DNA of 49,216 nucleotides from Pseudonocardia terrae (lineage in GTDB: Bacteria > Actinomycetota > Actinomycetes > Mycobacteriales > Pseudonocardiaceae): the NCBI RefSeq assembly GCF_021343995.1, contig NZ_JAJTTE010000049.1, forward strand, positions 1 through 49,216, in the 5' to 3' direction. Every line of letters begins with the position of its first letter. The first letter of the stretch is position 1. Both the position numbers and the translations under genes were made by a program. A model generated the notes under the pieces. That model was not told the DNA's origin. It did not search any database and saw only the letters and a program-made list of their open reading frames with translations. Below are positions 8,303 through 17,376 of the stretch, in pieces.

Positions 8303-10760
8303 CCTCGGCCGCGAACGGCCCGCACCGGTCGACAGCGCCGCGGACCGCTGGGTGCCCGCCCGCATCGAGGACGCCGCGCTGGTCAGCGGCACCGGCGCGT
8401 TCCTCGACGACCTGGATCCCCTGCCCGGCACCCTGGTCGCCGCGGTGGTCCGCTCCACCCAGCCGCACGCGCGGTTGGTGTCGGTCGACCTCGGCCGGGC
8501 CCGCGCGCACCCGGGCGTCGCCGCCGTCATCGGGCCGGACGAGGTCCGCGCCGCGGTGCGGCCCTTCCCGCTGTCGACCGCGACCCCGATGCCCTATCTG
8601 CCCACTGCTGTGGACAAGGTCCGCTACGTCGGCGAGCCGATCGCCGTCGTCGTCGCGACGGACCGGTACACCGCCGAGGACGCCGCCGAGCTCGTCACGG
8701 TGGACTACGAGCCGCTCGCCGCGGTGGTCGCGCCCCGCCCGGCGCTCGCCCCCGACGCACCGCTGCTGCACGAGGACGCCGGCAGCAACGTCGGGACGGA
8801 CCGCACCTTCACCTTCGGCCCGGTCGAGGAGGCGTTCGCCGCCGCGGCGCACGTCGTCGAGCAGGACTACGACTTCCCGCGCTACTCCTCGGTGCCGATG
8901 GAGTGCTACTCGGTGATCGCGCAGTGGCGCGACACGGGCGACGGCCCGACCGTCGAGGCGTGGGCGAACTTCCACGGCCCGTTCACCATGGTCCCGGTCA
9001 TGGCCGGTGCGCTCGGCCTGCCGACCTCCCGGGTGCGGCTGCACGTCCCCGCGGACATCGGCGGCAGCTTCGGGATCAAGGCCGGCATCTACCCCTACGT
9101 GGTGCTCATGGCGCTCGCGTCGAAGCACGCCGGCACGCCGGTGCGGTGGACCGAGGACCGCATCGAACACCTGCTGGCCAGCTCGACCGGCGCCGACCGG
9201 GCGATGCACTGCGCGGCCGCCGTGGACGCCTCCGGCACCGTCACCGCGCTGACGGTCGACCTGGTCGACAACGTGGGCGCCTACCTGCGCCCGCCCGAGC
9301 CGTCCACCCTGTACCGCTGCTTCGGCAACATCACCGGCCCGTACCGGATCGGCGCGGTCGGGATCCGGGCGCGCGCGGTCGTCACCAACACCATGCCGAC
9401 CGGGCTCAACCGCGGCTTCGGCGGCCAGCAGCTCTACTTCGGGCTGGAACGGCTGATGGACGCGGTGGCCGCTGCGACCGGCCTCGACCCCGTGGAGGTG
9501 CGGCGGCGCAACCTGGTCGACCGGTTCCCGTACGAGACGCCCAGCGGCGGCGTCTACGACTCCGGCGACTACGCGGCGGCCCTCGACCTCGCACTGAAGA
9601 ACGCCGACCTCGACGAGCTGCGCGCCCGGCAGGAGGCGGCCCGCGCCGACGGCGTCCACTACGGCATCGGGGTCGCCCTCGTCGTCGACCCGTCCGGCAC
9701 GAACATCGGCTACGTCGGCCTCGCCACCCCCGCCGAGCAACGCAGGCCCGGGCGGGACAAGTCCGGGTCGACCGAGCACGTCCGGATCGCGGTGGACATG
9801 CAGGGCCAGGTCACGGTGATGCTCGGCAGCGTTCCGCAGGGCCAGGGCCACGCGACCGTCGCCCGCTCCGTCGCGGCCCGGCGGCTGGGTCTCGCCGAGG
9901 AGCAGGTGCGCGTGGTGGTCGACATGGACACCGCCACGACCCCGTGGACGGTCACCTCGGGCAGCTACTCCTCCCGGTTCGCCCCCCTGGTGACCAGCGC
10001 GGTCGTGGAGGCCGCCGACCGGATCGCGGCGACCGTGCGTGCCGCCGGCGGGGTGCTGCTGGACCTGCCGGCCGAGGAGCTCGAGCTGGCCGACGGGACG
10101 GTCCGGCACCGCAGCGACCCGGAGCGGGCCGTGCCCTTCCGGCACGCCACCGGCGTCGTGCACTGGGACCCGGGAGCGCTGCCCGAGGGGGTGCCGGCGC
10201 GGCTGTACGAGGAGGCCGCCTTCACACCCCGGCAGGCGCGGGCCGCCACCCGCGACGACCGGATCAACTCCTCGCTCTGCTACGGGCTCGTCGCCGAGGT
10301 CGTGGCGGTACGGATCGATCCGGACACCCTCGAGATCACGGTCGACCGCGTCTCGTCGGTGCACGACTCGGGCACGGTGCTCAACCAGACCCTGCTCGAG
10401 GGCCAGGTCCACGGTGCCCTCACGCACGCCCTCGGCGGGGCGATGTACGAGGAGTTCACCTACGCCGACTCGGGCCAGCCCACCGCAGGCACGTTCCTCG
10501 ACTACCTCTGCCCGACGAGCGCCGAGACGGGCGGCGCGTTCGCGGACCTGCGCACCGACCACGTCGTCAACCCCTCGCCGGTGACGCCGCTCGGGGCGAA
10601 GGGCTGCGGCGAGGGTTCGTCGATGAGCTTCCCGGCGGCGTTCGCCAACGCCGTCGCCGACGCCCTCGCCCCGCACGGCATCACGCTCACCCGGCTGCCG
10701 GTGCACGGCGAGGTCCTGCACCGGCTGTTCGGGACGACCAGCACGAAGGAGACCCACTGA
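8295..10760 (+). CDS. Molybdenum hydroxylase large subunit (xanthine dehydrogenase/CoxL family)
   Basis: This 821-residue molybdopterin-cytosine-dinucleotide subunit of the xanthine dehydrogenase/aldehyde oxidase family would hydroxylate (or reductively dehydroxylate) its substrate with water-derived oxygen. It opens with the GTGAFLDDL domain of aldehyde oxidase, has GGSFGIKAG in the Moco-binding region, and GAKGCGEGSS near the end with the base catalyst at E773. The loop does not carry the CoxL-specific AYRCSFR-type active-site sequence, so it is not a form I CO dehydrogenase. The small and medium subunits are encoded further down the same operon. The start is GTG 8295, behind GGGGGAGG and overlapping the ligase gene. 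Confidence 0.93.
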   Translation: MPDLGRERPAPVDSAADRWVPARIEDAALVSGTGAFLDDLDPLPGTLVAAVVRSTQPHARLVSVDLGRARAHPGVAAVIGPDEVRAAVRPFPLSTATPMPYLPTAVDKVRYVGEPIAVVVATDRYTAEDAAELVTVDYEPLAAVVAPRPALAPDAPLLHEDAGSNVGTDRTFTFGPVEEAFAAAAHVVEQDYDFPRYSSVPMECYSVIAQWRDTGDGPTVEAWANFHGPFTMVPVMAGALGLPTSRVRLHVPADIGGSFGIKAGIYPYVVLMALASKHAGTPVRWTEDRIEHLLASSTGADRAMHCAAAVDASGTVTALTVDLVDNVGAYLRPPEPSTLYRCFGNITGPYRIGAVGIRARAVVTNTMPTGLNRGFGGQQLYFGLERLMDAVAAATGLDPVEVRRRNLVDRFPYETPSGGVYDSGDYAAALDLALKNADLDELRARQEAARADGVHYGIGVALVVDPSGTNIGYVGLATPAEQRRPGRDKSGSTEHVRIAVDMQGQVTVMLGSVPQGQGHATVARSVAARRLGLAEEQVRVVVDMDTATTPWTVTSGSYSSRFAPLVTSAVVEAADRIAATVRAAGGVLLDLPAEELELADGTVRHRSDPERAVPFRHATGVVHWDPGALPEGVPARLYEEAAFTPRQARAATRDDRINSSLCYGLVAEVVAVRIDPDTLEITVDRVSSVHDSGTVLNQTLLEGQVHGALTHALGGAMYEEFTYADSGQPTAGTFLDYLCPTSAETGGAFADLRTDHVVNPSPVTPLGAKGCGEGSSMSFPAAFANAVADALAPHGITLTRLPVHGEVLHRLFGTTSTKETH

Positions 10761-11539
10761 TGGCGCTGACCGGCGGAGACGTCCTCCTCGAGCGCAGCGG
10801 CGACGGCCGCGTCGCCCACCTGACCCTCTCCCACGGCAGGTACACCGTGGTGACCTGGGAGATGCGCCGGCTCGTCGCCGAGCGGTTCGCGGAGATCGAG
10901 GCGGACCCGCAGGTCCGGGTCGTGGTCGTGCGCAGCGACGGCCAGCACTTCACCTCGGGCGGCGACATCGCGGGTTTCATGGAGGTCGACCCCGTCGACT
11001 TCACCGACCTCGGCCACAACGTGACCGCGGCCGCGCGCAGCACCCGGCCGGTGATCGCGGCGATCGACGGCTACTGCTTCGGCGTCGGCCTCGAGCTGGC
11101 GCTGTCCTGCGACATCCGGCTCGCCACGCCCCGCAGCCAGTTCGCGCTGCCCGAGATGAACCTCGGCATGATCCCGGGCTCCGGCGGCACCCAGCGGCTG
11201 ACCCGGCTCATCGGGCTCTCCCGCGCCAAGTTCCACATCCTGACGGCCACCCGGATCCAGGCGCAGCAGGCGCTGGACTGGGGCCTGGTCGTCGCACTGC
11301 ACGAGGATCGGGAGGCCCTGTACGCCGCCACCGACGAGCTCGCGCGGACGATGGCGGACTTCTCCCCGGCCGCGCAGCGCACCGCCAAGGAAGTCCTGGA
11401 CAAGGGTGTCGACGGGCCGCTCTACACCGGCATCGAGCTCGAGCGGAAGGCGTACGCCATGCTGCGCTCCACGCACGACTTCGCCGAGGGCGTGAAGGCG
11501 TTCGGGGAGAAGCGCAAGCCGGAGTTCACGGGGCGCTGA
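10760..11539 (+). CDS. Enoyl-CoA hydratase/isomerase family protein
   Basis: This 259-residue crotonase-fold protein has the oxyanion-hole segment HFTSGGDIAGF and the second one FGVGLELALSCDI. Both hydratase glutamates are present: GLELAL (equivalent to E144) and LPEMNLGMIPGSGGTQRL (equivalent to E164). It should hydrate a CoA-bound enoyl or cinnamoyl-type substrate, or hydrate and cleave it as feruloyl-CoA hydratase-lyases do. Its ATG overlaps the stop of the upstream molybdenum-hydroxylase gene (TGATG), so the two are translationally coupled. Placement with a CoA ligase and an aldehyde-oxidase-type enzyme fits a CoA-dependent phenylpropenoid route, but this remains inference. Confidence 0.92.
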   Translation: MALTGGDVLLERSGDGRVAHLTLSHGRYTVVTWEMRRLVAERFAEIEADPQVRVVVVRSDGQHFTSGGDIAGFMEVDPVDFTDLGHNVTAAARSTRPVIAAIDGYCFGVGLELALSCDIRLATPRSQFALPEMNLGMIPGSGGTQRLTRLIGLSRAKFHILTATRIQAQQALDWGLVVALHEDREALYAATDELARTMADFSPAAQRTAKEVLDKGVDGPLYTGIELERKAYAMLRSTHDFAEGVKAFGEKRKPEFTGR

Positions 11540-11540
11540 G

Positions 11541-12413
11541 ATGAAGGCCGCGCCGTTCGCCTACGTCCGGCCCGCCGGGGTCGACGACGTCCTGGCCGAG
11601 CTCGCCGACGGCACCGGCAAGGTGCTCGCCGGCGGGCAGTCGCTGGTCCCGGTGCTCGCCATGCGCCTCGGCCGTCCGGCCACGCTGGTCGACATCACCG
11701 CGGTCCGCGAGCTGCAGGACCTGCGGGCGCACCCCGACCGGCTGCGGATCGGGGCGGCCGTGCGGCAGCGGACCGTCGAACGCGCGGCGCAGGCCCGCGC
11801 GGTGCCGCTGCTCGGGCTCGCCCTCCCCTTCGTCGGGCACCGGGAGCTGCGCAGCCGCGGGACCGCGTGCGGCAGCCTCGCGCACGCCGACCCGGCCGCG
11901 GAGCTCCCCGCGGTCGCGTGCTGCCTCGGGGCGACGATCGAGGTGGCGGGCCCGCAGGGCCGGCGGGCCGTCGGTGCGCGGGAGTTCTTCCGGGGCGCGA
12001 TGACCACCGCGGCCGGCCCGGAGGAGGTCGTCGTCGCCGCCGAGTTCCCGGCCGCCGGGCCGGGGGAGGGCTTCGGGTTCGGCGAGATCGCCCGCCGGCA
12101 CGGCGACTTCGCCCTGGCCGGGGTGGCCACCGCGGTGCGCGTCGGCCGCGACGGCGCCCTGGCGGACGCGCGGCTCGCGGGGTTCGGGATCTCCGACCGG
12201 CCGGTGTTCCGCGACGTCACCGCGCTCCTGCGGGAGGCCGGCTCTCCGGTGGAGGCCGACGCGCTGCGGGAGGCGACGACCGTGCTGGCCGACGAGATGG
12301 TCGACACCGGCGGCGACGCGCACGGCTCCACCGGCTACCGGCGCCGCCTGTTCGCCGTGCTGGCCGCCCGCGAGCTCGCCACCGCGCTGCGCCGCGCCAC
12401 CCCCCAGGAGTGA
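11541..12413 (+). CDS. Molybdenum hydroxylase FAD-binding (medium) subunit, CoxM-like
   Basis: This 290-residue FAD subunit relays electrons from the iron-sulfur subunit to the acceptor. The FAD-contact motifs are visible: AGGQSLVPVLAMRL near residue 31, and TACGSLAHADPAAELPAV near residue 110, which corresponds to the TxGGxxAxxDPAsdlp loop. The latter has alanine-cysteine where many relatives have isoleucine-glycine-glycine. The start is ATG 11541, one base after the enoyl-CoA hydratase stop, in a tightly packed operon. It partners with the large subunit at 8295 and the iron-sulfur protein just downstream. Confidence 0.92.
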   Translation: MKAAPFAYVRPAGVDDVLAELADGTGKVLAGGQSLVPVLAMRLGRPATLVDITAVRELQDLRAHPDRLRIGAAVRQRTVERAAQARAVPLLGLALPFVGHRELRSRGTACGSLAHADPAAELPAVACCLGATIEVAGPQGRRAVGAREFFRGAMTTAAGPEEVVVAAEFPAAGPGEGFGFGEIARRHGDFALAGVATAVRVGRDGALADARLAGFGISDRPVFRDVTALLREAGSPVEADALREATTVLADEMVDTGGDAHGSTGYRRRLFAVLAARELATALRRATPQE

Positions 12414-12415
12414 TC

Positions 12416-13681
12416 ATGACCCAGCTCGACGACCGTGCCACCACCGGCGCCCGGTATCCCGCTCCGCGCCCGCAGCGGGTCGAGGCCGGCGAGCTCGCCG
12501 AGGTCACGCTGACCGTCAACGGCACGGAGACCACGGTGGCCGTGCCGGCCCGCATGCACCTGGCCGACGTCCTGCGCGAGCGGCTCGGCCTGACCGGCAC
12601 CCACCTCGGGTGCGAACACGGGGTGTGCGGGATGTGCACTGTGCTCGTCGACGGCGAGGCCGCGCGCGCCTGCCTGCTGTTCGCGGTGCAGTGCGACGGC
12701 GCCGAGGTCGTGACCGTCGAGGGGCTCGGTACCGCCGACGACCAGCACCCCCTGCAGCGAGCCTTCTCCGCCCACCACGGCCTGCAGTGCGGCTTCTGCA
12801 CCCCCGGCATGCTCATGAGCAGCTACGACCTGCTTGCGAACCCGCCCGGGGAGACGGGGGAGGGGCCGGCCGAGCAGATGTCCGGCGTGCTGTGCCGCTG
12901 CACCGGGTACCGCGGCATCCTCGCCGCGGTCGCCGACGTCGCCGAGAGCTGTCCCGACGGCCCGCCGCCACCGCGCAACTGCGGCGCGCGCACGCTCGTC
13001 GGCCGGAGCGCCGTGCCTCCGGTCACCGGTTCCGGGACGGTCGCGGGTGGCGTGCCCGAGGTGCCGGAGGAGATCCGGGAACCGGGCGGCGCCCCCTCCG
13101 CGACGGTGACGGTGGCGAGCACGCTGCGCTCGCCCGTGGAGGAGGTGTGGCGGGTCCTCGCCGACTTCGACCGACTGGCCCGGTGCCTGCCGGGCGCGCA
13201 GCTCGTGGAGACCCTCGACGGGGATCGCTACCGCGGCCGGGCGACGGTCGCCCTCGGTCCGGTGCGGCTCGCGTTCGAGGGCCTCGCCCAGGTCGTCGAG
13301 CGCGATCCGAAGGCGCACCGGATGCGCGTGCTCGCGCAGGGGGCCGACACCGGCGGCAGCGCCACCCGGGCCGTGATCAGGCTCGCGGTCGACCCCGCCG
13401 ACGGCGGGGCGCTCCTGCGCGCCGACGCCGACCTGCACCTCTCGGGCCGGATCGCCCAGTTCGGCCGGGCGCTCGCCGGGGACGTCGGGCGGCGGATGTT
13501 CGAGCAGTTCGCCGAGGCCGTCGACGAGACCGCGCACACCGGCCGCGCCCCGGAACTCCGCGCCGGGCCGAGCCCGGTCGCCCTGGCCGCCGCGGCGCTG
13601 CGGGACCTCTCCCGCCGCGCCCTCCGCGCCGGACGCGACCGCGTCACCACCTGGTTCCACGCCCGCCGCCGACACCCCTGA
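12416..13681 (+). CDS. Fused 2Fe-2S subunit (CoxS) and CoxG/SRPBCC protein
   Basis: This 421-residue protein has two domains normally encoded by separate genes. Residues about 25-185 are the small subunit of molybdenum hydroxylases: CEHGVCGMCTVLVDG binds the plant-type 2Fe-2S cluster, and CGFCTPGM with CRCTGY binds the second cluster. Residues about 225-370 are a CoxG-type SRPBCC domain (VASTLRSPVEEVWRVLADFDRLARCLPGA). CoxG is linked to membrane anchoring or maturation of CO dehydrogenase-type enzymes. A basic C-terminal tail (RRALRAGRDRVTTWFHARRRHP) could favour membrane contact. The ATG lies two bases after the FAD-subunit stop; it ends the operon. Confidence 0.92.
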   Translation: MTQLDDRATTGARYPAPRPQRVEAGELAEVTLTVNGTETTVAVPARMHLADVLRERLGLTGTHLGCEHGVCGMCTVLVDGEAARACLLFAVQCDGAEVVTVEGLGTADDQHPLQRAFSAHHGLQCGFCTPGMLMSSYDLLANPPGETGEGPAEQMSGVLCRCTGYRGILAAVADVAESCPDGPPPPRNCGARTLVGRSAVPPVTGSGTVAGGVPEVPEEIREPGGAPSATVTVASTLRSPVEEVWRVLADFDRLARCLPGAQLVETLDGDRYRGRATVALGPVRLAFEGLAQVVERDPKAHRMRVLAQGADTGGSATRAVIRLAVDPADGGALLRADADLHLSGRIAQFGRALAGDVGRRMFEQFAEAVDETAHTGRAPELRAGPSPVALAAAALRDLSRRALRAGRDRVTTWFHARRRHP

Positions 13682-13771
13682 CCGCCCTCGGTCCCGGGCA
13701 CCGCGAGTGGGCGGGCGCGGGCCGGCTCAGGCGTGTCGGTACGGCCGGCGGGGTGATCGGTGGACCGCGTC

Positions 13772-15580
13772 TCACGGGGAGGCCGCGGGCTGGCCGGACG
13801 GGACGAGGGCCGCCGGCCGCCACCCGCGCAACGAGCTGACCAGCGCGAGCTCGTCGGCGCGGAGCAGGTCGCCGGGCCGCAGCGCCCGCTCCCGCAGCCG
13901 GCCCGCGGCCACCAGCAGCCCCCGCTCGACGCCGGGCAGGCAGCCGCCGCCGAGCGGCGGGGTCCACCACTCGTCGTCGAGCCGGACGGCGAGGTTGGCG
14001 GTGCAGGACTCGGTGACCTCGCCGCGCTCGTTGACGAGCAGGACGTCGTCGGCGCCGGGGTGGCGAGCCAGCCGCACGGAGTAGGGCTCGCGCCGGCTGG
14101 TCTTGTGGTGCGGCCAGCACTGCGTCGCGTCGACCGGCTCCGGGTCCACCACCAGCCGGACCGGCCCGACGCCGGGCGCGGGGAGGTCCTCGACGTCGAC
14201 GCCGACCGTGCCGTCGCGGTAGCAACGCAGCCGGACGCGGGCGTCGGCGCAGCCGGTGAGGCGCGCGATCAGTTCTCCGCGGACGGCGGCCTCGTCGAAC
14301 CGGAAGCCGAAGTACGTCGCGGAGTCGCGCACGCGGGCGAGGTGGGCGTCGAGCGAGCGCAGCCGGCCGGCCTCGTGGCGCATCGTCTCGATGAGGTGGA
14401 AGTCCTCGGGGCGCGCGTCGAGCACCCGGGCCTTGGCCTGCAGCTCGGCGTACTCGGCGGCCGGTTCCGAGCCCCACGTCACGCCGCCACCGGTGCCGTA
14501 GGTCGCCGTGCCCCGCTCACGGTCGACGACCACGGTCCGGATCGCGACGGAGAAGCGGGCGCGCACGGGCTGCTCGGCCGGCGCCACGACACCGATCGCT
14601 CCGCAGTAGACGCCGCGCGGGCTCGCCTCGACCTCGCGGATCAGCTGCATGGTCCGGGCCTTCGGCGCCCCGGTGACCGAACCGCACGGGAACAGGGCCC
14701 GGAAGGTCTCCGTGAGCCCGACGCCCGGACGCAGCTGCGCCGTGACGTCCGACGTCAGCTGGTGGACGGTGGGGTACCGCTCGGTCCCGAGCAGGCGCGG
14801 CACGGTCACGGTGCCCGGGCGGGCGAGCCGCGCGAGGTCGTTGCGCACGAGGTCGACGATCATCACGTTCTCGGCCCGCTCCTTGGCGCTGCCGCGCAGC
14901 CGGGCCACGGCCTCGTCGTCCTCCGCGGTCGTGCGGCCGCGCGGGGCGGTCCCCTTCATGGGGCGCATCAGGATTCGATCGCCACGGGTCTCGAAGAACA
15001 GCTCGGGGCTGGCGGAGGCGACCACGAACCGGCCCGTGTCCAGGTAGGCGTGGTGGGCGCCGCGCTGGCCCAGCGCCAGGTCGCGGTAGAGCCGGGTGAG
15101 GTCGCCGGAGACCGGCGTGGTCAGTCGCGTGGTGAGGTTGCACTGGTAGGTCTCGCCGGCGGCGATCCGCGCCCGCACGGTCTCCACGGCGGCCCGGTGC
15201 GCCGCGGCGTCCCACTCCGCGACCCAAGGTCCCGCGGCGTAGGGAACCCGCGGGCCGTGCGTCACGACCGGCGCGGTCTGCGCCTCGCGGGTCAGCCCGA
15301 ACCACGCGAGCGGCAGCCCGTCGACGGGCTCGCGGGTCGCCAGCGTCGGGTCGAGCCCGCCGGCGGCCTCGTACGTCACCATGCCGAAGGCCCACCAGCC
15401 GGCGTCGGTGCGCCGCTCCACCTCGTCGAGGACGCCCGCGACCTCCGTCGGCCGCCATGCGACCAGCTCGGCCTCCGCCCGCGGGAAGAGCCGGGCGGTG
15501 CCCGCGACGAGGTCGTCGACGCGGGCCCAGGGTCCGGACACGGGCGGGCCTCCTCGGAGGATCGGACGGGCGTCCAGCAT
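13772..15580 (-). CDS. pabBC: Aminodeoxychorismate synthase component I fused to 4-amino-4-deoxychorismate lyase
   Basis: This 602-residue bifunctional protein for p-aminobenzoate (folate precursor) synthesis has two parts. The N-terminal about 380 residues are a PabB chorismate-binding domain: GETYQCNLTTRL, ASASPELFFE, MKGTAPRGRT, and the C-terminal core with ERAENVMIVDLVRNDL, LFPCGSVTGAPK and GAIGVV. The remaining about 200 residues are a PabC-like class IV PLP domain (LIETMRHEAGRLRSLDAHLARV, LLVNERGEVTESCTANLAVR) with the catalytic lysine expected in HHKTSRREPY. The ATG at 15580 has a GGGAG site. It is divergent, by a 50-bp gap, from a PoxB-like gene. The amidotransferase subunit PabA is not in the window. 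Confidence 0.93.
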   Translation of the reverse strand: MLDARPILRGGPPVSGPWARVDDLVAGTARLFPRAEAELVAWRPTEVAGVLDEVERRTDAGWWAFGMVTYEAAGGLDPTLATREPVDGLPLAWFGLTREAQTAPVVTHGPRVPYAAGPWVAEWDAAAHRAAVETVRARIAAGETYQCNLTTRLTTPVSGDLTRLYRDLALGQRGAHHAYLDTGRFVVASASPELFFETRGDRILMRPMKGTAPRGRTTAEDDEAVARLRGSAKERAENVMIVDLVRNDLARLARPGTVTVPRLLGTERYPTVHQLTSDVTAQLRPGVGLTETFRALFPCGSVTGAPKARTMQLIREVEASPRGVYCGAIGVVAPAEQPVRARFSVAIRTVVVDRERGTATYGTGGGVTWGSEPAAEYAELQAKARVLDARPEDFHLIETMRHEAGRLRSLDAHLARVRDSATYFGFRFDEAAVRGELIARLTGCADARVRLRCYRDGTVGVDVEDLPAPGVGPVRLVVDPEPVDATQCWPHHKTSRREPYSVRLARHPGADDVLLVNERGEVTESCTANLAVRLDDEWWTPPLGGGCLPGVERGLLVAAGRLRERALRPGDLLRADELALVSSLRGWRPAALVPSGQPAASP

Positions 15581-15630
15581 GCCGCGCTCCCTCGCGCGGC
15601 CCGGCCCGGGCTCCCCTACGCTCGCGGGGC

Positions 15631-17367
15631 GTGAGCCGGACCGTGGCCGACCAGATCATCGAGGTGCTCCGCCAGGCCGGGGTGCAGCGCATCTACGGGC
15701 TCGTGGGGGACAGCCTCAACCCCGTGGTGGACGCGCTCCGGCGCACCGAGGGCATCGAGTGGGTGCACGTCCACAACGAGGAGGCGGCCGCGCTCGCCGC
15801 GGCGGCGGAGGCGCAGGTCACCGGGCGTCTCGCGGTCTGCGCGGGCTCCTGCGGACCCGGCAACACGCACCTGATCCAGGGCCTCTACGACGCCCACCGT
15901 AGCGGGGCCCCGGTCCTCGCCCTGGCCTCGCACATCCCGTCGACCCAGATCGGGACGGGCTACTTCCAGGAGACCCATCCCGAACGCCTCTTCGTGGAGT
16001 GCAGCGCCTTCTGCGAGCTGATCGCGCGGCCGGAGCAGCTGCCCCGGCTGCAGCGGATCGCGATGCAGACCGCGGTGGCCGAGCGCGGTGTCGCGGTGAT
16101 GGTGCTGCCCGGCGACATCGGCGCGCTCCCGGCGGCACATCCGACCGGGTTCGGCGACGTCACCCCGCCCGATGGGGTGGTCACGCCGGCGCGGGAGCGG
16201 GTCGAGGCGCTCGCCGAGAAGATCAACGCAGCCCGCAGCGTGACCCTGTTCGTGGGGGCGGGCGTGCGCGAGGCCCGCGGCGAGGTCATGGAGCTGGCCG
16301 CGCGGGTCGAGGCGCCGATCGGCCACTCCCTCGCCGGCAAGGAGTGGATCCAGTACGACAACCCGTACGACGTCGGGATGAGCGGCCTGCTCGGGTACGG
16401 CGCCTGCTACGAGGCCACCCACGAGGCCGATCTCCTGCTGCTCCTGGGCACCGACTTCCCCTACGACGCCTTCCTCCCCGGGTCGCGCACGGTGCAGGTC
16501 GACCGCGACGCGCGCCGGCTCGGCCGGCGCACACCGCTCGAGCTGGGCGTGCACGGCGACGTCGGTGCCACCCTGCGCGCCGTGCTGCCGCTGGTGCGGG
16601 AGAAGACCGACCGCACCTTCCTCGACCGCATGCTCCGCGAGCACGCCGCCACGCTGGAGAAGGTGGTCGCCGCCTACACCTCGCGCGTGGAGGACCACCG
16701 CCCGATCCATCCCGAGTACGTCGCCGCGGTCCTCGACGACGAGCTGGCCGAGGACGCGGTCGTCACCGTCGACACCGGCATGTGCAACGTCTGGGCCGCC
16801 CGCTACATCACCCCCAACGGCCGCCGCCGGATCCTCGGCTCGTTCCGCCACGGCACGATGGCCAACGCGCTGCCGCACGCGATCGGCGCGACCTATGCCG
16901 CGCCGGGCCGCCAGGTCGTGTCGATGTCCGGCGACGGCGGGCTGACCATGCTGCTGGGCGAGCTGCTCACCGCGCACGAGCACCGGCGCCCGCTCACGGT
17001 CGTGGCCTTCAACAACGGCAGCCTCGGCATGATCCGGCTGGAGATGATGGTCGCCGGGTACCCGTCGTTCGAGACCGACCACGGCGTGGCCGATCTCGCC
17101 GCGATCGCGCGCGCGTGCGGTGTCGAGGCCGTGGCCGTCGAGGACCCGCGGGAGCTCCGCTCCGCCCTGCGGTCCGCGCTCGACCATCCCGGACCGTCCC
17201 TCGTGGACGTCCGCACCGACCCGAACGCCCTGTCCATCCCGCCGCACATCACGGCGAGCCAGGTCCGGGGCTTCGCCCTCGCCGCCACCCGCACCGTGCT
17301 CGACGGCGGGGTGGGGAAGATGCTGGAGCTGGCCCGGAGCAACCTGCGCTCGATCCCGCGCCCCTGA
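15631..17367 (+). CDS. poxB: ThDP-dependent pyruvate oxidase/dehydrogenase (quinone), PoxB-like
   Basis: This 578-residue thiamine-diphosphate enzyme has the three-domain PoxB/acetolactate synthase fold. The N-terminal Pyr domain carries the catalytic glutamate in VHNEEAAALAAAAEAQ. The central domain has FVGAGVREARGEVMELA. The C-terminal PP domain has the ThDP/Mg motif SGDGGLTMLLGELLTAHEHRRPLTVVAFNN. This class decarboxylates pyruvate to acetate and CO2, passing electrons to quinone at the membrane. The start is GTG 15631, which begins the family's typical TVADQIIEVL; the ribosome site (GCGGGG) is weak. It is divergent from pabBC and convergent, with a 9-bp gap, with the monooxygenase gene. 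Acetolactate synthase or a sulfoacetaldehyde-type enzyme are less likely alternatives. Confidence 0.88.
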   Translation: MSRTVADQIIEVLRQAGVQRIYGLVGDSLNPVVDALRRTEGIEWVHVHNEEAAALAAAAEAQVTGRLAVCAGSCGPGNTHLIQGLYDAHRSGAPVLALASHIPSTQIGTGYFQETHPERLFVECSAFCELIARPEQLPRLQRIAMQTAVAERGVAVMVLPGDIGALPAAHPTGFGDVTPPDGVVTPARERVEALAEKINAARSVTLFVGAGVREARGEVMELAARVEAPIGHSLAGKEWIQYDNPYDVGMSGLLGYGACYEATHEADLLLLLGTDFPYDAFLPGSRTVQVDRDARRLGRRTPLELGVHGDVGATLRAVLPLVREKTDRTFLDRMLREHAATLEKVVAAYTSRVEDHRPIHPEYVAAVLDDELAEDAVVTVDTGMCNVWAARYITPNGRRRILGSFRHGTMANALPHAIGATYAAPGRQVVSMSGDGGLTMLLGELLTAHEHRRPLTVVAFNNGSLGMIRLEMMVAGYPSFETDHGVADLAAIARACGVEAVAVEDPRELRSALRSALDHPGPSLVDVRTDPNALSIPPHITASQVRGFALAATRTVLDGGVGKMLELARSNLRSIPRP

Positions 17368-17376
17368 TCCCGACCC

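Noticed and set aside
8295..10760. Large subunit considered as form I CO dehydrogenase CoxL because of CoxM/S/G partners.
   Set aside because: The CoxL-specific AYRCSFR active-site loop is absent, and the gene sits with a CoA ligase and hydratase.
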